Shown here in pieces: positions 32,336 to 45,972 of a DNA stretch of 64,000 bases (position 1 is its first letter; each line of letters opens with the position of its first letter). The notes beneath the pieces were generated by a model. The model was not told where the DNA came from. It ran no database searches and saw nothing but the letters and a program-made list of their open reading frames with translations. This stretch comes from Tubulanus polymorphus (lineage: Eukaryota > Nemertea > Palaeonemertea > Tubulaniformes > Tubulanidae). The stretch lies in the NCBI RefSeq assembly GCF_964204645.1, contig NC_134036.1, positions 6,213,600 to 6,277,599 on the forward strand, in the 5' to 3' direction. Both the position numbers and the translations under genes were made by a program.

Positions 32336-34845
32336 TAGTTGATTTGTTCAGATTTCTATAACGATATCAGTGTGTGCATGTATGGAAAACGTGACTCGTA
32401 CTTTCTTTGGGGTAAGAAAAACCATTCGTTGTTTTACGCGATGCAAACCAACGCACATTGAAGTAAATACATCTTGGAAAATTTGAAGCTTGGCCCGTAG
32501 AGCATGTAAAAATCTGGTGATTTAGTCCGGAACGTCCGCCGCATTATATAGCTAAGCCGTCCGACTACGTAGTTTTTTTCAAAAGTTATATACCGATATC
32601 TGAATTCATGAGGAGATATTTGCCAGTTCTTTTAATAAAACGTGCTGATTAACATATTCAATTGATCCAATATATCCATGAACTCATAATGTATATGGTC
32701 GGATTCGTATTTCAACGGCGAGTATTTGGAAAAACTTCCTGGGAAGCTTAAACAAAAATATATCATCATATGAACTTTATTTATCTTTTTTTAACCACAA
32801 CTGTTTACAAATACATTATATATTTTACATTATGTTTAAATATGTAATAGATAAGGAATGCTTATTGAGACGAGGGAATATGATTAATAATTTGTAGCTA
32901 TAGCCGAACATATTTGTATTGGAAAAAAAAGATATTTTACTGCTCTCTAGAGTCGCCTATTGAGAATAGAAAGCACGTGAAGAAGAATTTCATTGTTTTA
33001 AAATCAAAACCCATTTCCGATATAAAAGACTTGATTTTCCATTTGCTGCGCTAGCTTCTGAGGTGTATTGAAATCAATTGATGATTTATTCTAGGTAACA
33101 ATACTAATGACAGTCAATTTTTGAAGTCGAACAAAGTCATCATTCGGGTGATGTCAAAATTGTGAGAGAACTGTTCTTTTGGTTAACTTGTCTTATGTAA
33201 TTATCCATTTGAATATCTCTACTAACTACCGACGGCACACGAGTATAGTAGTACAGGGACTGTTTAGATAGTTGTAAACGGAGAAATCTCTTTGTACTGG
33301 AGCTAAAAGAAATCGTCTCTTAGATTCTAGGAAATATTAACCCTTCGAAAAAAGACCAACGGCATTGTAGGCTCTAGCAATTGTATCACTCAAAGCGAAC
33401 TGTTTTATTACGTTTTCAGAGTTGAATTCTCGTTAGAAATTGGAGAAAGAAGACATTTTCGAGGCTGGATTTGATACGCATAATGCAAGGAAGGAAAAAT
33501 GATGTTTTTGGCAGAATATTTTCCCCCGCGATATGAAGTACTAGCGGTCTGTTGTGGTTATATAGCTTGAAACGACTAGTGCCGCGTGGTTTGCGCACGC
33601 AAAGGTGAGCCTACGATTTCTGATATAATTTGATCACGCATCGAGTTCATGCTCACGGCACCGGTTCCTAATTCGAGACTTAAGTCCGAAATTTGTCTTG
33701 ACAGCATTTACAATTAAATGTGCATTTCATTCTAAAGTCTTTCGATTGACTATAGAATTAATGTTAACTTAAACTGGTCTGCAGTCTGATTTAACTAAGG
33801 AACCGGCCCCTGAAGTCGTGTCTTTTTATTTGGAATGACCACCCATATTAGTCGACATCGCTGCAGATGTCTGAAATATATCTAGTATTTTATTTGATAG
33901 GGTGTAATATCTACGCGGATTCTGCGAAATCGAACACACATTTTTACTAGACAAATTTTAGCCCGCTTCATGTATTTTTTATTGCTGGAACCTAAACCGT
34001 GACTTAGTGAGTTTCGGTGTGGTTTATCATATTATCATCTTTAGTAAAACCAGCCTATATAAAGGCTTACAATACACACAATATCATGTTAAATTACGAG
34101 ACCCTGACGGTCGTAAGGACGCCCTTTTTAACCAGATAAAACATATTTGATAATTTAGAAATTTGTAAGAATGAGACATATCTAATGATATAGCAATCAT
34201 ATAGTCTCCTAATTGAAAAAGATTGACGTGATATTCCGACATAAGAACACGTTCATAATACACGTAACACACAATGTGCCTTACTGATCGGGAACTTTTC
34301 ATCTTAGAACGCAACTAATACCCCGGTTAACTAAGTGATTTGTGCAGATTTAAACTATTTCTATATTTAATGTACTCTTAAACCGTGATTATCGCGACGA
34401 CTTCCATATTGATGCTGCTGTTTAACCGATAGAGCTAGTTTGTGAAAATGTGTTATTGTCGCATTTAATTTTATATTTGGATGTATTCATAATTATTTCG
34501 TGTTAATTGTCTTTGCGAACAGCGATGGATCAAATCAAACGGTTACCACTTAGTGAAATCGTCTTGTTAGCGCTAATGATTATAAAGAATAGCGGAAAAA
34601 TAAATGATTGGATAGAAAAAAAGCCAAATGAAATACGTAGTAAATAAAACAACATTAACTAAAATTGAGCACTTCATACCAAGGCATGTCTCGTACTGAG
34701 AGTAACGACTCGAGAGTACTCGTAACGAACCAACGAACGAACGAACGAACGAACGAACGAACGAACGAACGAACGATAGTTTTGTAGATAGTTAATTAGA
34801 AACATCGTTTTGACTGACGACATTAACCAACCACTCTGTGCTATT
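32336..34845. other. Spacer 2 between receptors C and D
   Basis: No confident gene. Closely related to 21.0-23.3 kb and 41.95-44.3 kb. Contains the conserved TATA-plus-donor block (about 33540-33612, plus strand), a palindromic TATATAAA site near 34051 and a conserved ATGGATCAAATCAAACGG start at 34525. An AACG tetranucleotide repeat near the D stop is listed separately. Confidence 0.4.
34732..34776. repeat. (AACG)n microsatellite
   Basis: About 11 perfect tetranucleotide units, 70 bp downstream of the stop codon of pseudogene D. It creates an apparent R-S-F-V repeat frame on the minus strand that is not a gene. Confidence 0.9.
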
Positions 34846-37800
34846 TCATTTATCTGTTCGATGTTGCCTGCGTTTAGTTTTTGCACGTATGGATTTCATA
34901 TCGATAGTCAGTATGGTGTAAAGAAGGGGATTGAGGGACGAGTTGATCGGTAAGAAAAGGACTGCCAGCCAAGCCGCCACCTGATTCGGAATGTCCACGC
35001 GGAGTACAGCGCAAAACTGAACGATAATTAACGGCAACCAGCAAAATAAATTACACAGATTTATTACCAAACTCCTACGTGCCAAAACTAGTTCTGTAGG
35101 GTCAATTCTGCCCGAACCAGACCTGCTTCCAGATACGAGTCTGTACATTTGCACATAAGTCGCTATTATCGTAGCGAGTATGAAGGAGTTGGCGAATGAA
35201 AAAATAGCGAATGAATATTGCCAGGCTTTGACATCAATTGAAATTAAATTCATTGGTAAACAAACTCCAGTTGTCCCATAGAAATTGTTTCCAAAGTAAG
35301 GGAGAGGTATAAGAGGAAGCAAAGCAATGGCAAACAAAACAATCCAACATGTGCAGCATAGAATGTACATATATCTCGGAGATGTAATTGGATTTCTCGA
35401 AAATGGATCGACGATATTTACGAATCTATGACGCGTCATGATGAGCAAAAATAATAATGAACCTTCACAAGAAGTAGATACCAGTACTCCACCCAGACGG
35501 CAAAACAAACTGTTCGTCCATGATTCAGAATGGAGAAAGTAAATACCTTTGTAAATATAATCGGCTCCAGCGATCAAAAAGAGATAGATAGACATCATGA
35601 AATCACACACAGCGATATTAATGATGATGATGTCTGAAGATGGATTTGAGGGGGAAAATCGTATCGCTTGAATACGAAGAGAAATGACAATTCCGTTAGC
35701 GATAAAACTGAATGAAGCGATGACCCAAATGATAGCTCTGAGCACTGTGTTACCCATCAGATCAGAACAGGAGGAAAATTGATCAGCTTCCGGGAGGCAC
35801 CGGTCAACATTCGGAGCCATGCAGCAAAATTTGTAAGCATCAGACTTTAAGGAGACCAACGATGTCAGGTTGTTGAAAACATTTCTGTCGACAGAAATAA
35901 CTTTGTAGTTGTTGGTTATATCAAGAATTTCAAGTGAAGTTAATCCAGAAAATGCGTAATGCGAAATATGATGGATTCTGTTATTGCTGATATTCAACGA
36001 CTGTAATGTAGATAAACCTCGAAATACGTTTCTACCAAGCACCAACAACGAAAGTTCGTGAAGGTCGAGAACTTTAAGTGACTTCAAATCTTGGAAGGTA
36101 TCGTCCTGTAAATGACGTATTGGATTTTCAGTAATCAATAACTCTTTCAAACTATACAAACCGAGGAATGTTTTTGCAGATAATGATGTGATGTTGTTGT
36201 GTGTAAGATCTAATATGTGTAGATTATGCAGGTTTGAGAACGATTAAGGTAAAATATTAGACAATTCATTGAAGGAGATGTTGAGCATGCACAAATAGAT
36301 ATATGAAAGGAATGTCGACGTGTCTAAGGTAATTTCGTTATTCGACAAAATTAAAACTCGAATTGATACCGAGAAAAGACCGGTAATGTTTTTTAAACCA
36401 GTATTTCTACAGTCGGTCAGATGACCTTGACACTTACAACCTCTCAGACAGGTGACGTTACAGAAAGCCTCGTCATCAGTTGTATATTTACAATTTACGA
36501 CACCATCGCAAAGTTCAGATTGTGAAATACATCTCTTTTCGTGGCCACATTTAAACATTCCTGGACATGAAAATGTCTCGCAGTTTTGCTCATCTTCTGA
36601 ATTAGGACAATCCGATTGACCATCGCACACCTGTCTGATCGGTATACAGTACGATGCTGGACATTTTACAGTACCAGCTGGACATTCAAATTCTTCACAT
36701 CTCAATACGTGCTCAAGATTTCTACAAACTGGGAAATCATTCGTCATTCTTTCTAGAATACATCTGTGACGTCTTGAATAACAATGAGGAGAATTAAAAG
36801 AACATCTTTGTTCATCAGATTCCGTACAGAGATTTGTAAAGTTAGTCGTACAGTGGTTTTCATCATTACAATGGACCGTAGGATTCACTGTAATATTAGT
36901 AGTTGTTACTAATTCATCTTCTTCAAGGCTTCCACTACAATCCACAACACCATCCTGATACAACTGAGAACTGATACAATCTCCACTCTTACACAGGAAC
37001 CCTTTACATTGTTCAGAAGTGCAACCGATTTCATCGGAGCCGTCTTTACAATTAGTGACTCCATCGCATCTGTTAGACCTACTGATACATTGACCACTTA
37101 TGCACCGAAATTGTTCGGACAAACACGCGGGGTGAAAACACGAGTTCTCATCAGAACCATCCGCACAATGCTGTATAAAATCACAGAAACCACTTATGGA
37201 TATAACCTGACCATCATTGCAATAAAACTGGCTGTGCAAATCAATATCCGTACAATTGAGTTCATCTTCACCGTATTGACAGTCGCGTCTGGTATCACAT
37301 ACGCGATGGTCACTGATACATCTTTGATCGTTACATTTAAACTGCCACGATTTACAACCACTTATAGAAGCTAACTCCTCATCAGTAACATTGTACGAAC
37401 ACAGAACAGAATGTGCTGTATCTGTCGCATTATCAAACTGGTTCATTATCCATTGAACTGATTTGACGTAAGTAATTTCATCTCTAGTAATTATTGGTTT
37501 TAAAACTAGTGGTCGGTTATTATAATTCATAAAAAGTATGGAGCTATATTGATGTTGAAAGCTAAATTTTGATATCAAGTTCATTGTTTCGTTATGACGG
37601 TGGCTATTTTGCCTCGGATTTCGAGACACATCTCCGTCGCCGTTTTTATATCTAAACCTCGATGTTTGTTCCAGTCTGTCAGTATTTGATAGCATTGTTT
37701 ATTTATGCTAACCCAACCGAACACACAGCTCGCGTCATTGAAACCGGTTACATGAAACGATTTTTTACGTATCAGAATTGTGTTGTTTTTGGTTATATTT

Positions 37801-40800
37801 AACGTTTTAGCTGTTGTATTTTCGAAATCATCTCCTTCCGTTTCACAAATGAAACCCGTGTGCACCTCCTCGATTTCGCAGGGGAATCGAACCCAGTTCG
37901 CTGATCCTCGTGGATTATTCAGTATCATCGCTGTACATGGCATATTGACGTCATTTATCGGTTGTTTTCGAATAGAAGATATCAATCCTTGAATAACTTC
38001 CGGTATCGTGTCGTTATTTGTAGGTTTATACCACTCTGTGTAGCTCAATGGTTTCCCATCAGTCCACGTGTTATCACCAGTCGTCGACTATGAATACAAA
38101 CATGAAAATCTTGAAAAACTTGAAAAAACGAGCCAGCCGACAGACTTTGTTTTGTTTTTAATGCGAATGAATAGCAGGTTGGCATTAGGAAGTGCTGTTC
38201 AACATACCTGTATCTTTAATCCAATCATCATTATGAGCGCCTTCTGTGAATACGCCTCATTGATCAGTGGTTTAGTAGCGAATAAAGTTTTAATAGAAAT
38301 CATTTCCTGTTCTGAGTTGATACTGAGTAGATGTCCCACGTAATTCTGTCTACAATACAATTCAGCATTCTCCCAATTCAGGCGTTCACCTCGGATATAT
38401 TTTACGCAAGAAATTCCCGAATCTTGGAATCCTGATTTACAGACATTTTTTAACGGTTTTACCGGTAACTGCTCTAAAACGTATTGTATCTTAAATTTGG
38501 GTATTCGGTTTTTCACCTCGAACCACATCCATATTTCAAGTAAACTGTAAAACGTAATTCCAGGCTCAGCAAACTTGTCGCATAGTTTTATTGTTTTTCG
38601 GGCAGCGCTCCTAGAAGTGGATGAATAACTCATTTCCTGGATAAACATGACGGATTCCAGTTTGTCTCGGGATTCCTTCATACACGACGTCTTTTCCATG
38701 CTTTTGATGATGAATCGATAAAACTGAATCCAGGTAAAGGCTTGCCAGAACTCAACTCTGTATTTCAATGTAACAGTTGAAGTTCCGGCAGATCTTGGGT
38801 AATTCGGTGACTGCACGATTCCGCAGTCACCTCCTTTTCTCCTGTCGATCCAGCCAATGTTTGAGTTAGTTTGGATTAATGTTTGGCAACTGCGCCGCAA
38901 TTCAACGATAAGCGGGAATCTCCAGAACAGATTATTCCATCCGAACGTCACAGTGTGCAGTATGAGACTGTTATTGAGACGCTGAATACTGAGAGACATG
39001 AAATTTCTACATCTTCTGAGAGGTTCCGTATAATCCGGCGTGCACCCACCAATTTCATATTCGTTCTTTGAAAATACGTAAACTCTATGTAATCGAACTC
39101 GGTTTTCGGGTGTAATCCTGAAACAGTTTGACGTCTGCGGCACTGTCACCCGGTCTTCTCCTTCCCGTAGAGTATAACCGTCACATTCAGTCGCACGTAA
39201 ATCTAAAGAACCAGTTACTCTCCACTTTTCTTGACTGTTATAAACATATCCTACTACGATAACAGATCCTCCTGATGTAATCAGACTGACGACACTACGT
39301 CGATAACCCGATGGACCGGGACAATACGGACCGTATCGTCTAGCCGTGAAATTACCACCGTCGTATATGTAAAATCCAGCGAGCTCGCAATTCACAGACA
39401 GCACCGGTAATTGAAGGTCGCTCTCGTAGATTTCAACTTTCCATTTGAACTCGTACATATTTACACGATACCTCAAAGTCCTCGTTGGAGCTGGTAGCAG
39501 CAAGTAGTATGCCAGCGACGCCGTTTTTAGTTTGCCAAATATCTAAATATTTTGCGATTTGTGGGTAAGATTTATTAATATTACCAATTTCATTTTATAG
39601 ATGCAAATATCCCTCGTCGAGGTTTGCATTAAAGAGCATGTATAATTTGATACTAACCCGGGGTTTATAGATGCGCAATTTTGACATCGACATTGATATT
39701 ACTATGAAGCCTATTCTCACATTCGATTCGGTGATGTTCGGTCTCGTTAGGACGCACAGTATGACGAGAAATCCGTCAGATTTGACACTCAGTGATTCCA
39801 GGTGGTTGGAACCGAGTAAAATATCAGTTCCTACAACACGTAACCCTTCTTGTTTATATACACCAATGACGTCACCGAATGTGCTGAGATCACGTGTCCA
39901 GTTGAAGACGACGTACTGTAACACCTGCACTGTGATAGACCAGCAGTGTAAGTGTTTCGATCGAGTTATTACGTGTGGACTGTTATCATCGGGAATGAGC
40001 ACTCCCGAATCGTTATTAGAGATCTGAAACAACGGATTAGATACGTTCCAATCTGATATTTCATACATTTGAAACATAAGTTTAGTCGTCGTTTCGCGTT
40101 GCTCTGACGCAGAAATCATTGCTTTGTTAGTTTTGGTATAAAACGATGACGGCTGTTGTCCGCTCTGTACCCCTATAAGCGCTATTGGTTCACGGCTACT
40201 GTTCCAGCCATCATAGATTCGAAAATTCGCCGCTGGATCGACATCAGCGCGAGGAAATAGTTTAAGGTCCAAATCAACGAAGGTTACATTAATCGCCAAA
40301 CCATCCGGGATGCCGTTCCATTCGACGAACAGCTGACATCCGTGATGAAAGAACATCGTGAATTTGTATCCGGTCGATGTTTTCAATTCATTCACTTTAA
40401 AATTCCAGATTCCGCATGCGTGGCTGATTCTCAATCGACTTCGATCATAACGATATATGACATAAACCCGACTACCTCTCGTGCCATTGACGTTACTCCT
40501 AAACATCAACGAGATCGAATCGTTACGTTGGATTTCAGGTTTACCATAACCGCATAATCGGTTACCAGACTCATGGACGAGAATAAAGTTATCATTGCAG
40601 AATATTGACGGCTCAATGTCGTAGTAAACCTGGACGTGAAAAGTTCCCGGTAAAGAACTGTTGATGAACCAACGACATTCAACACCGCGCGTTAACGAAG
40701 GGTAATTCGGTGAAACGATGTAACCGGACGTAGAATCTAGCGGGTACCACGTGTTGTTACAAGACGAACTTACCGTCACAGACAATTCCTCGATAGAGTC

Positions 40801-40890
40801 TGCGCGATTAGCGCGCGCGACGCGAACTTGACAGACGATCAGCGACGCTATAAACAGCGCTCTCAATCGCTGCTCCATACCGAACAACAT
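34846..40890 (-). pseudogene. Receptor D: broken copy of the chimeric CUB/lectin/LDLa/LRR/7TM GPCR
   Basis: Exons 39658-40890, 38208-39542 and 34846-38087 keep the family's phase-0 junctions (CCCCGG|GTTAGT, ATATTTAG|ATATTT, ATACAG|GTATGT, TTCATAG|TCGACG). Exons 1 and 2 are open. Exon 3 is broken twice. Around 37590-37610, in the second lectin-like segment, a net loss of about 16 nt relative to B shifts the frame and leads to TGA. At 36244-36246, in the LRRs, an AAA lysine codon is TAA. The sequence between (483 codons) and after (437 codons, the whole 7TM) is otherwise intact, so decay is recent. As annotated it could yield only a secreted CUB-plus-lectin fragment. Subfamily with C. Either a true pseudogene or, in this assembly, an allele or error. 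Confidence 0.85.
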
Positions 40891-41279
40891 CACTGCGACA
40901 GAATGAACGAAATTCGTCAAGTTTCACAGAATCTGTCATTGGTCGGATCATGATCCGCTTTCATCCAATCAGAAAATTCACCCAGCCGGGTATATATATA
41001 TATCTGATTGGATGAAATCGGATCGCAGATTTTATGCATGTGGCATCTTATGCGGGGGTGAAACGAATTCAGATGTTGGGCAACGTCTATTTTTTCCACA
41101 TTTATTGCGTAGGAATTTCCATTCAACAAGTTGGATCTAGGTACACCAATCCTGAGTTGTATAATTTGAAAAGGACAGAATTAACGGTACATGAGTGATT
41201 CCTCGATGAAAAAGAATTGTATTCGGTCAAATTAAAATATCTCTGCACTAGGTATGTTCTAGAGAATTCCATGCCTTAC

Positions 41280-41360
41280 CTTGTGATTGATTAAAACACA
41301 AAAGAAAGTTTCTTTACTTTCAAAGTTATCCTAAATCTGAATATTGCGCTAGATCTAATG
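41280..41360 (-). promoter_or_regulatory. Putative non-coding first-exon donor of receptor D
   Basis: CACAAG|GTAAGG as in the other copies; only about 390 bp from the start codon here. Confidence 0.35.
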
Positions 41361-41497
41361 TTATATAGCAGATAAGGTTAGCTTAACTACATATGTAGGT
41401 CACGCGTATTTGAAATATTCTGCATATCTCAGCATTTTCTAGAATTGTACGTATGGGTTGGATACAAAATAGATATTGCAACAAGGCGCATGATGTT

Positions 41498-41524
41498 AAA
41501 CGCCTCGAGGCAGTTACTGTAAAA
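41498..41524. promoter_or_regulatory. Conserved CCTCGAGG element upstream of receptor D
   Basis: Identical in core to the copies at 4071 and 20562, despite D being a pseudogene. Confidence 0.4.
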
Positions 41525-44500
41525 ACGGTCTAGCTTTCTGAGCAGTTTTCACTATGTATCAAGTATCCCTCAACAAGACATATATTCACTGGTTTCGTGC
41601 GCTGCAGTTCTTTTGTAAACCCGAGTTTAGTTAATGCATACATTACATTATCATTAAACTATCAAATTCACATCTTTTAAACGAAGATGACCTGAATCAG
41701 GAGATTACAAATGTTTTGGATGGACGCTACCATTAACTCCTTGAAATAACAATCAGAAAACTAGATTTCAATTCGATTCAATTATGTTTTTAGCAAATTG
41801 CAAAAAAATGTTTTGGATGGGCAATACCGTCAACTCCTTGAAATAACGATTAGAAAAATAGAATCCAATTTGATTCAACTATGTTTTGCTTCTAGGAAGG
41901 GAAGCAGCGAGTGGGACTTGCGTGTCAGAAGTCGGTTGATGAGTGGTCGACTTAGTTGATTTAATCAGATTTCTAAAACGATATCAGTGTGTGCATGTGT
42001 GCATGGAAAACGTGACTCGTACTTTCTTTGTGGTAAGAAAAACCAAGCGTTGTTGCTAACGGGATACGAACTAGTGCATCTAAAAGTAAATTGATTTTTG
42101 AAAATTTGAAACTTTGCCCATTGAGAGCATGTAACAAAATCAGGTGCCTTAGTCCGGAACGTCCGCATAATATAGCCGCCTGACAATTTAGTTCGTTTCA
42201 AAAGTTTTAAAGAGATAAATGCAGTCTTGAAGAGACATTTGCCAGTACTTTTAATTAAATTTGCTGACATATATGTTCAATTGATCCATTTATGTCCATG
42301 GATTCATAGTGTATATGGTCAGATGCGTGTTTCAACGGTTTGAAAAACCTCCTGGGAGGCTTAAACCAAAATATATCAACAACTTTATTTATCTTTTTTT
42401 AACAACAACCGTTTACAAAAACATGGTGAAATGTACAGTATGTCTGAAGATGTAACATATAAGGAATGCTTACTGAGTTCATAGAATATGATTAATAATT
42501 TGTAGGTATAGCTGCCGAGCCTATTTGCATTGGAATAAGATTTCTTAATGTTCTAGAGTCAGTGGAGAAAATAGGCATAGGTGAATTTATTGTTTTACTT
42601 CCGACTCCGTTTTCGATATGAAAGACTTGATTTTCCTTTTTCTCCGCTAGCTTCTGAAGTGTACGGAAATCAATAAATGATTTATTCTAGGTAACAATAT
42701 TGAACACTTTTTGAAACTGTATGGGTAGATGCATTTATTATTCTGAGATTTCATGAGCTTAAATATCGCTATTGAAATATTACGAAAATTTTAAGCTAGC
42801 CTAGTGGGATAAGAAAAGGTAAATGAAAATATTTCGAGGAACGACCGAGCCTCGTTCCATAGGTCAACACTCAACAGACTCGAAACAATAAAAAACCGTC
42901 TACACTCTAAAGCTCTGTGAGTCAATTTTTTATGGCGAACAAATCTATACGGATAGTTAATTCTGTACTAGAGCTAACAGAAATCGTCTCCAGTAAGAAA
43001 TACTAGCGATTCGAAAAAAGACCACGGCATCGTAGGCTTTTGCAATTGTATCATTCAAACCGAACTGTATTATTACGTTTTCAGAATTAAAATCTCGTTC
43101 GCAATTTGAGAGTCATTTTCCAGGATGGATTTCATATGCATAATGCGAGGAAGGCAACTAATGTTTTTGCCAGAAAATATGAACAACGATATGAACATCT
43201 AGCGGTTTATTGCGGTGATGTAGCTTGAGACGACTAGTGCGTGTGGATTGCGTAAGAAAAGGTGAGCATACAAATTCTGATACATATAATCATGCATTGA
43301 TATTATTTTCACGGTGCCGGTTCCAAAGGCGAGACTTAAGTCCGAAAGTTGTCTTCACAGCATTTACAATTAAATGAGTCTTTCGATTGACTATATAACT
43401 AATGCTAACTTAAACTGGTCTGTCGTTTGATATAACTAAGGAACCGGCCCCTGAAGTCGTGCCTTTTTATTTGGAATGACCACCTATATTAGTCGACATC
43501 GCTACGGATGTCTGAAATATGTCTAGTGTTTCATTCGATAAAATCACTCGGATTCCTTGAAATCAAACAAAAATTTTCACTAGAAAATTTTAGCCCGCTT
43601 CATGTATTTTTATTGCTGGAACCTAATCTGTAACTTAGTCAGTTTCGGTGTAGTTTATCATATTTTCATCTTAAGTAAAACCAGCCTATATAAAGGCTTA
43701 CAATACACACAATATCATGTTAAATTACGAGACCCTGACGGTCGTAAGGACGCCCTTTTCAACTAGATAAAAGCATATTTGACAATATAAAATTTGTAAG
43801 AATGAGACATATTCAATGACATGGCAATCACATACGTAGTCTCCTAATTGAAACATATTGACGTAATACTCCGACATAAGAACAAGTTCATAATACACGT
43901 AACACACAATGTGACTTGTTGAAGGAGAACTTTTCATCTTAGAACGCAATTAATACCCCGTTTATACCCGGTTAAGTAGTTGATTTGTGCAAATTTCAAC
44001 TATTTTTGTATTGAATGCACTCCTAAACCACGTTGATCGCGACGGTTTCCATATCGATGCCACAGTTTAACCTATAGAGCTTTTTTGTAAAAATCTGTTA
44101 TTACGCATTTAAAATCATATTCGGATGTATTCATAATTGTTTCTTGTTAATTGTCTTTGTGAACGGCGATGGATCAAATCAAACGGTTACCGCTTAGTGA
44201 AATCGTCATGTTCGCGTTAATGACTTTAAAGAATAGAGAAAAAGAATTGATTGGATGGGAAAAAAATGTCCAATGAAACACGCAGTAAATACAACAACAT
44301 TAAACACAAATTGAGATTTGCTTTTATTTTATGAATTCAAACAACGTTTCGGATATAAGCTAATAACTTTATACTAAGGCGGGTTTCGAACTGTGGTATC
44401 GAGTACCATTAAATTCGGCTCCCTACTGGGACAGGTTGGACGTACGTATCTACTGAGCCAGTGTTTCGAACCGAACCAGAAATTCAAAATTTCCTGCGTA

Positions 44501-44689
44501 AGAATCGGATCGATTGATCATAACTATCAGGATTAAACCAGTGTCCGGGAGCGCACTTCTTGAAAACGACATCAAATATATTCAGTCTTTCAAAATATGC
44601 CTTCGTACTTCTATCTAACTGTTTAGTCTATCTTCAACGATAATGATGAAAGATACGTTCAACCCTTTCGTAACGTGGTATACGCGGTC

Positions 44690-45613
44690 TTCTACGTGGT
44701 ACGCGGAAAATTCTTAGCACCGTATACAATTGCAATGACCTCGATGGGGGAGGGGGGGGGCGTAGTCTCTACGAGCGAATGGGATTGGCTGTGTTTGGGA
44801 TATACGGGGAATTCCGGCGCTACTAAAATAATCATGGGAAAGCCATTAATGGCGACCGTTTCATTGGACTGGTGCCGTATATGTGCGAATCTTAAATGCT
44901 TATTGTTGGTGAGAATATATTTCACATATCGCCATAGGTATTGTTTCATCTTAATACCCGGTGATTGGTGATTGAGATCGAAATGAAGCGAACGTTCACT
45001 ACACAAGGCCTCCACTTGCGCAAGAGTGCTTAACACTAGACTGTTGCACACACAAACACGCGCTCATACAGACTACTATATGGTGATGCTGTAACGCTGC
45101 TTGGCGCGTTCACGTTTGGTATGACAACAGGCTGAATAATCGTCGTAGCAGAAGGTGAGCGCCGTGTTTTCTGTTTGATTGAATTTGTAATAAATTGTAA
45201 TTTCTTGTGATCTGAAAATACTAAGCAGCAAACTATAGGTATAGGTCGAGGTCTGAATATTGTAGTGGTAAATTCCAGGATTTAAAACGATCTAATACTA
45301 CGCCCCGGTGTTTTAGCTTCTGCGGCCATACATTGGAAGAGGTTTCCAAGACTCAATATTCAGCCACCCTCTGAATATGTGACATCGTATGAATTTTATT
45401 TGAATATTTTTTCATATTGTGAAAAATATTTTTTCGAAAATATAAATAAGTTTCCCTGCCGCGCCTGCCTGTACCCTACGAAATTTTGGACGTAGACCAT
45501 AAACAAATGTGTATCTTTGGTCTTATTTGACTACAAAATGATACTGTAAGAAAGATAAAATACAATATAAACTTCTAGAAATTTGAAGTCACGAATTAAT
45601 AAGATTTTTCAAG
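44690..45613. other. Unique stretch at the junction of two array blocks
   Basis: Unlike the rest of the array, this about 920-bp stretch has no counterpart elsewhere in the window. It holds a G-rich run (about 44745-44760) and overlapping opposite-strand frames (44675-44971 plus, 44692-45051 minus) with no recognisable domain. It lies where D's spacer meets relic X and may be foreign repeat DNA at a rearrangement breakpoint. Confidence 0.35.
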
Positions 45614-45972
45614 CAATTTCAAGGAAAATTGATCAGCTTCAGGAAGGCACCGGTCAACATTCGGAGCCATACCGCAAAATTTGTAAACGTCTGACCTCAG
45701 TGAGACTAATGTTGTCAGATTGTCAAAAACAAACGGAAATAATTTTGTTATTATTGGTTATATTAAGAATTTCTAGTGATGTTAATCCAGAAAATGCGTC
45801 ACTTGAAATGTGATAGATTTTGTTACTGTTGATATTCAACTTCTGTAATGTAGATAAACCCACAAACGCGCGTTCAGAAAGCATCAATATAAAATGATCT
45901 TGAATATCAAGAATTCGGAGTGATCTCAATCCCGAAAAACTGTTCTCCTGCAAATAATGAATCGGATTTTTA
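45614..45972 (-). pseudogene. Relic X: 360-bp fragment of receptor exon 3 (LRR region)
   Basis: Matches B at about 14270-14628, covering part of the LRRs and the hinge (F-S-G-L-R-S-L-R-I-L-D-I-Q is legible). It is of the A/B/E subfamily. A small deletion after the K-I-I-S-V codons shifts the frame, and one hinge cysteine codon is changed. The homology ends at 45972 and is joined directly to receptor 5'-flank sequence (spacer 2, counterpart of 3645 onward). The rest of the gene was therefore removed by deletion, leaving its upstream spacer behind. Confidence 0.85.

Larger units (their letters stand above)
40891..44689. other. Spacer 2 upstream of receptor D
   Basis: No confident gene. Contains the first-exon donor (exon from 41280 upward), the CCTCGAGG element (41498-41524), a TATATA run at about 40991, the conserved ATGGATCAAATCAAACGG at 44169 and a tRNA-like repeat at 44370-44480. 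A deletion relative to the B and C spacers brings the element to only about 0.6 kb from the start codon. Confidence 0.45.

Noticed and set aside
34674-34886. Minus-strand frame with repeated R-S-F-V
   Set aside because: Translation of the AACG tetranucleotide repeat running into the 3' end of pseudogene D in another frame.
44675-45051. Overlapping frames on both strands in the unique stretch
   Set aside because: No domain, signal or splice evidence; overlapping opposite frames of similar length suggest chance openness in GC-richer DNA.
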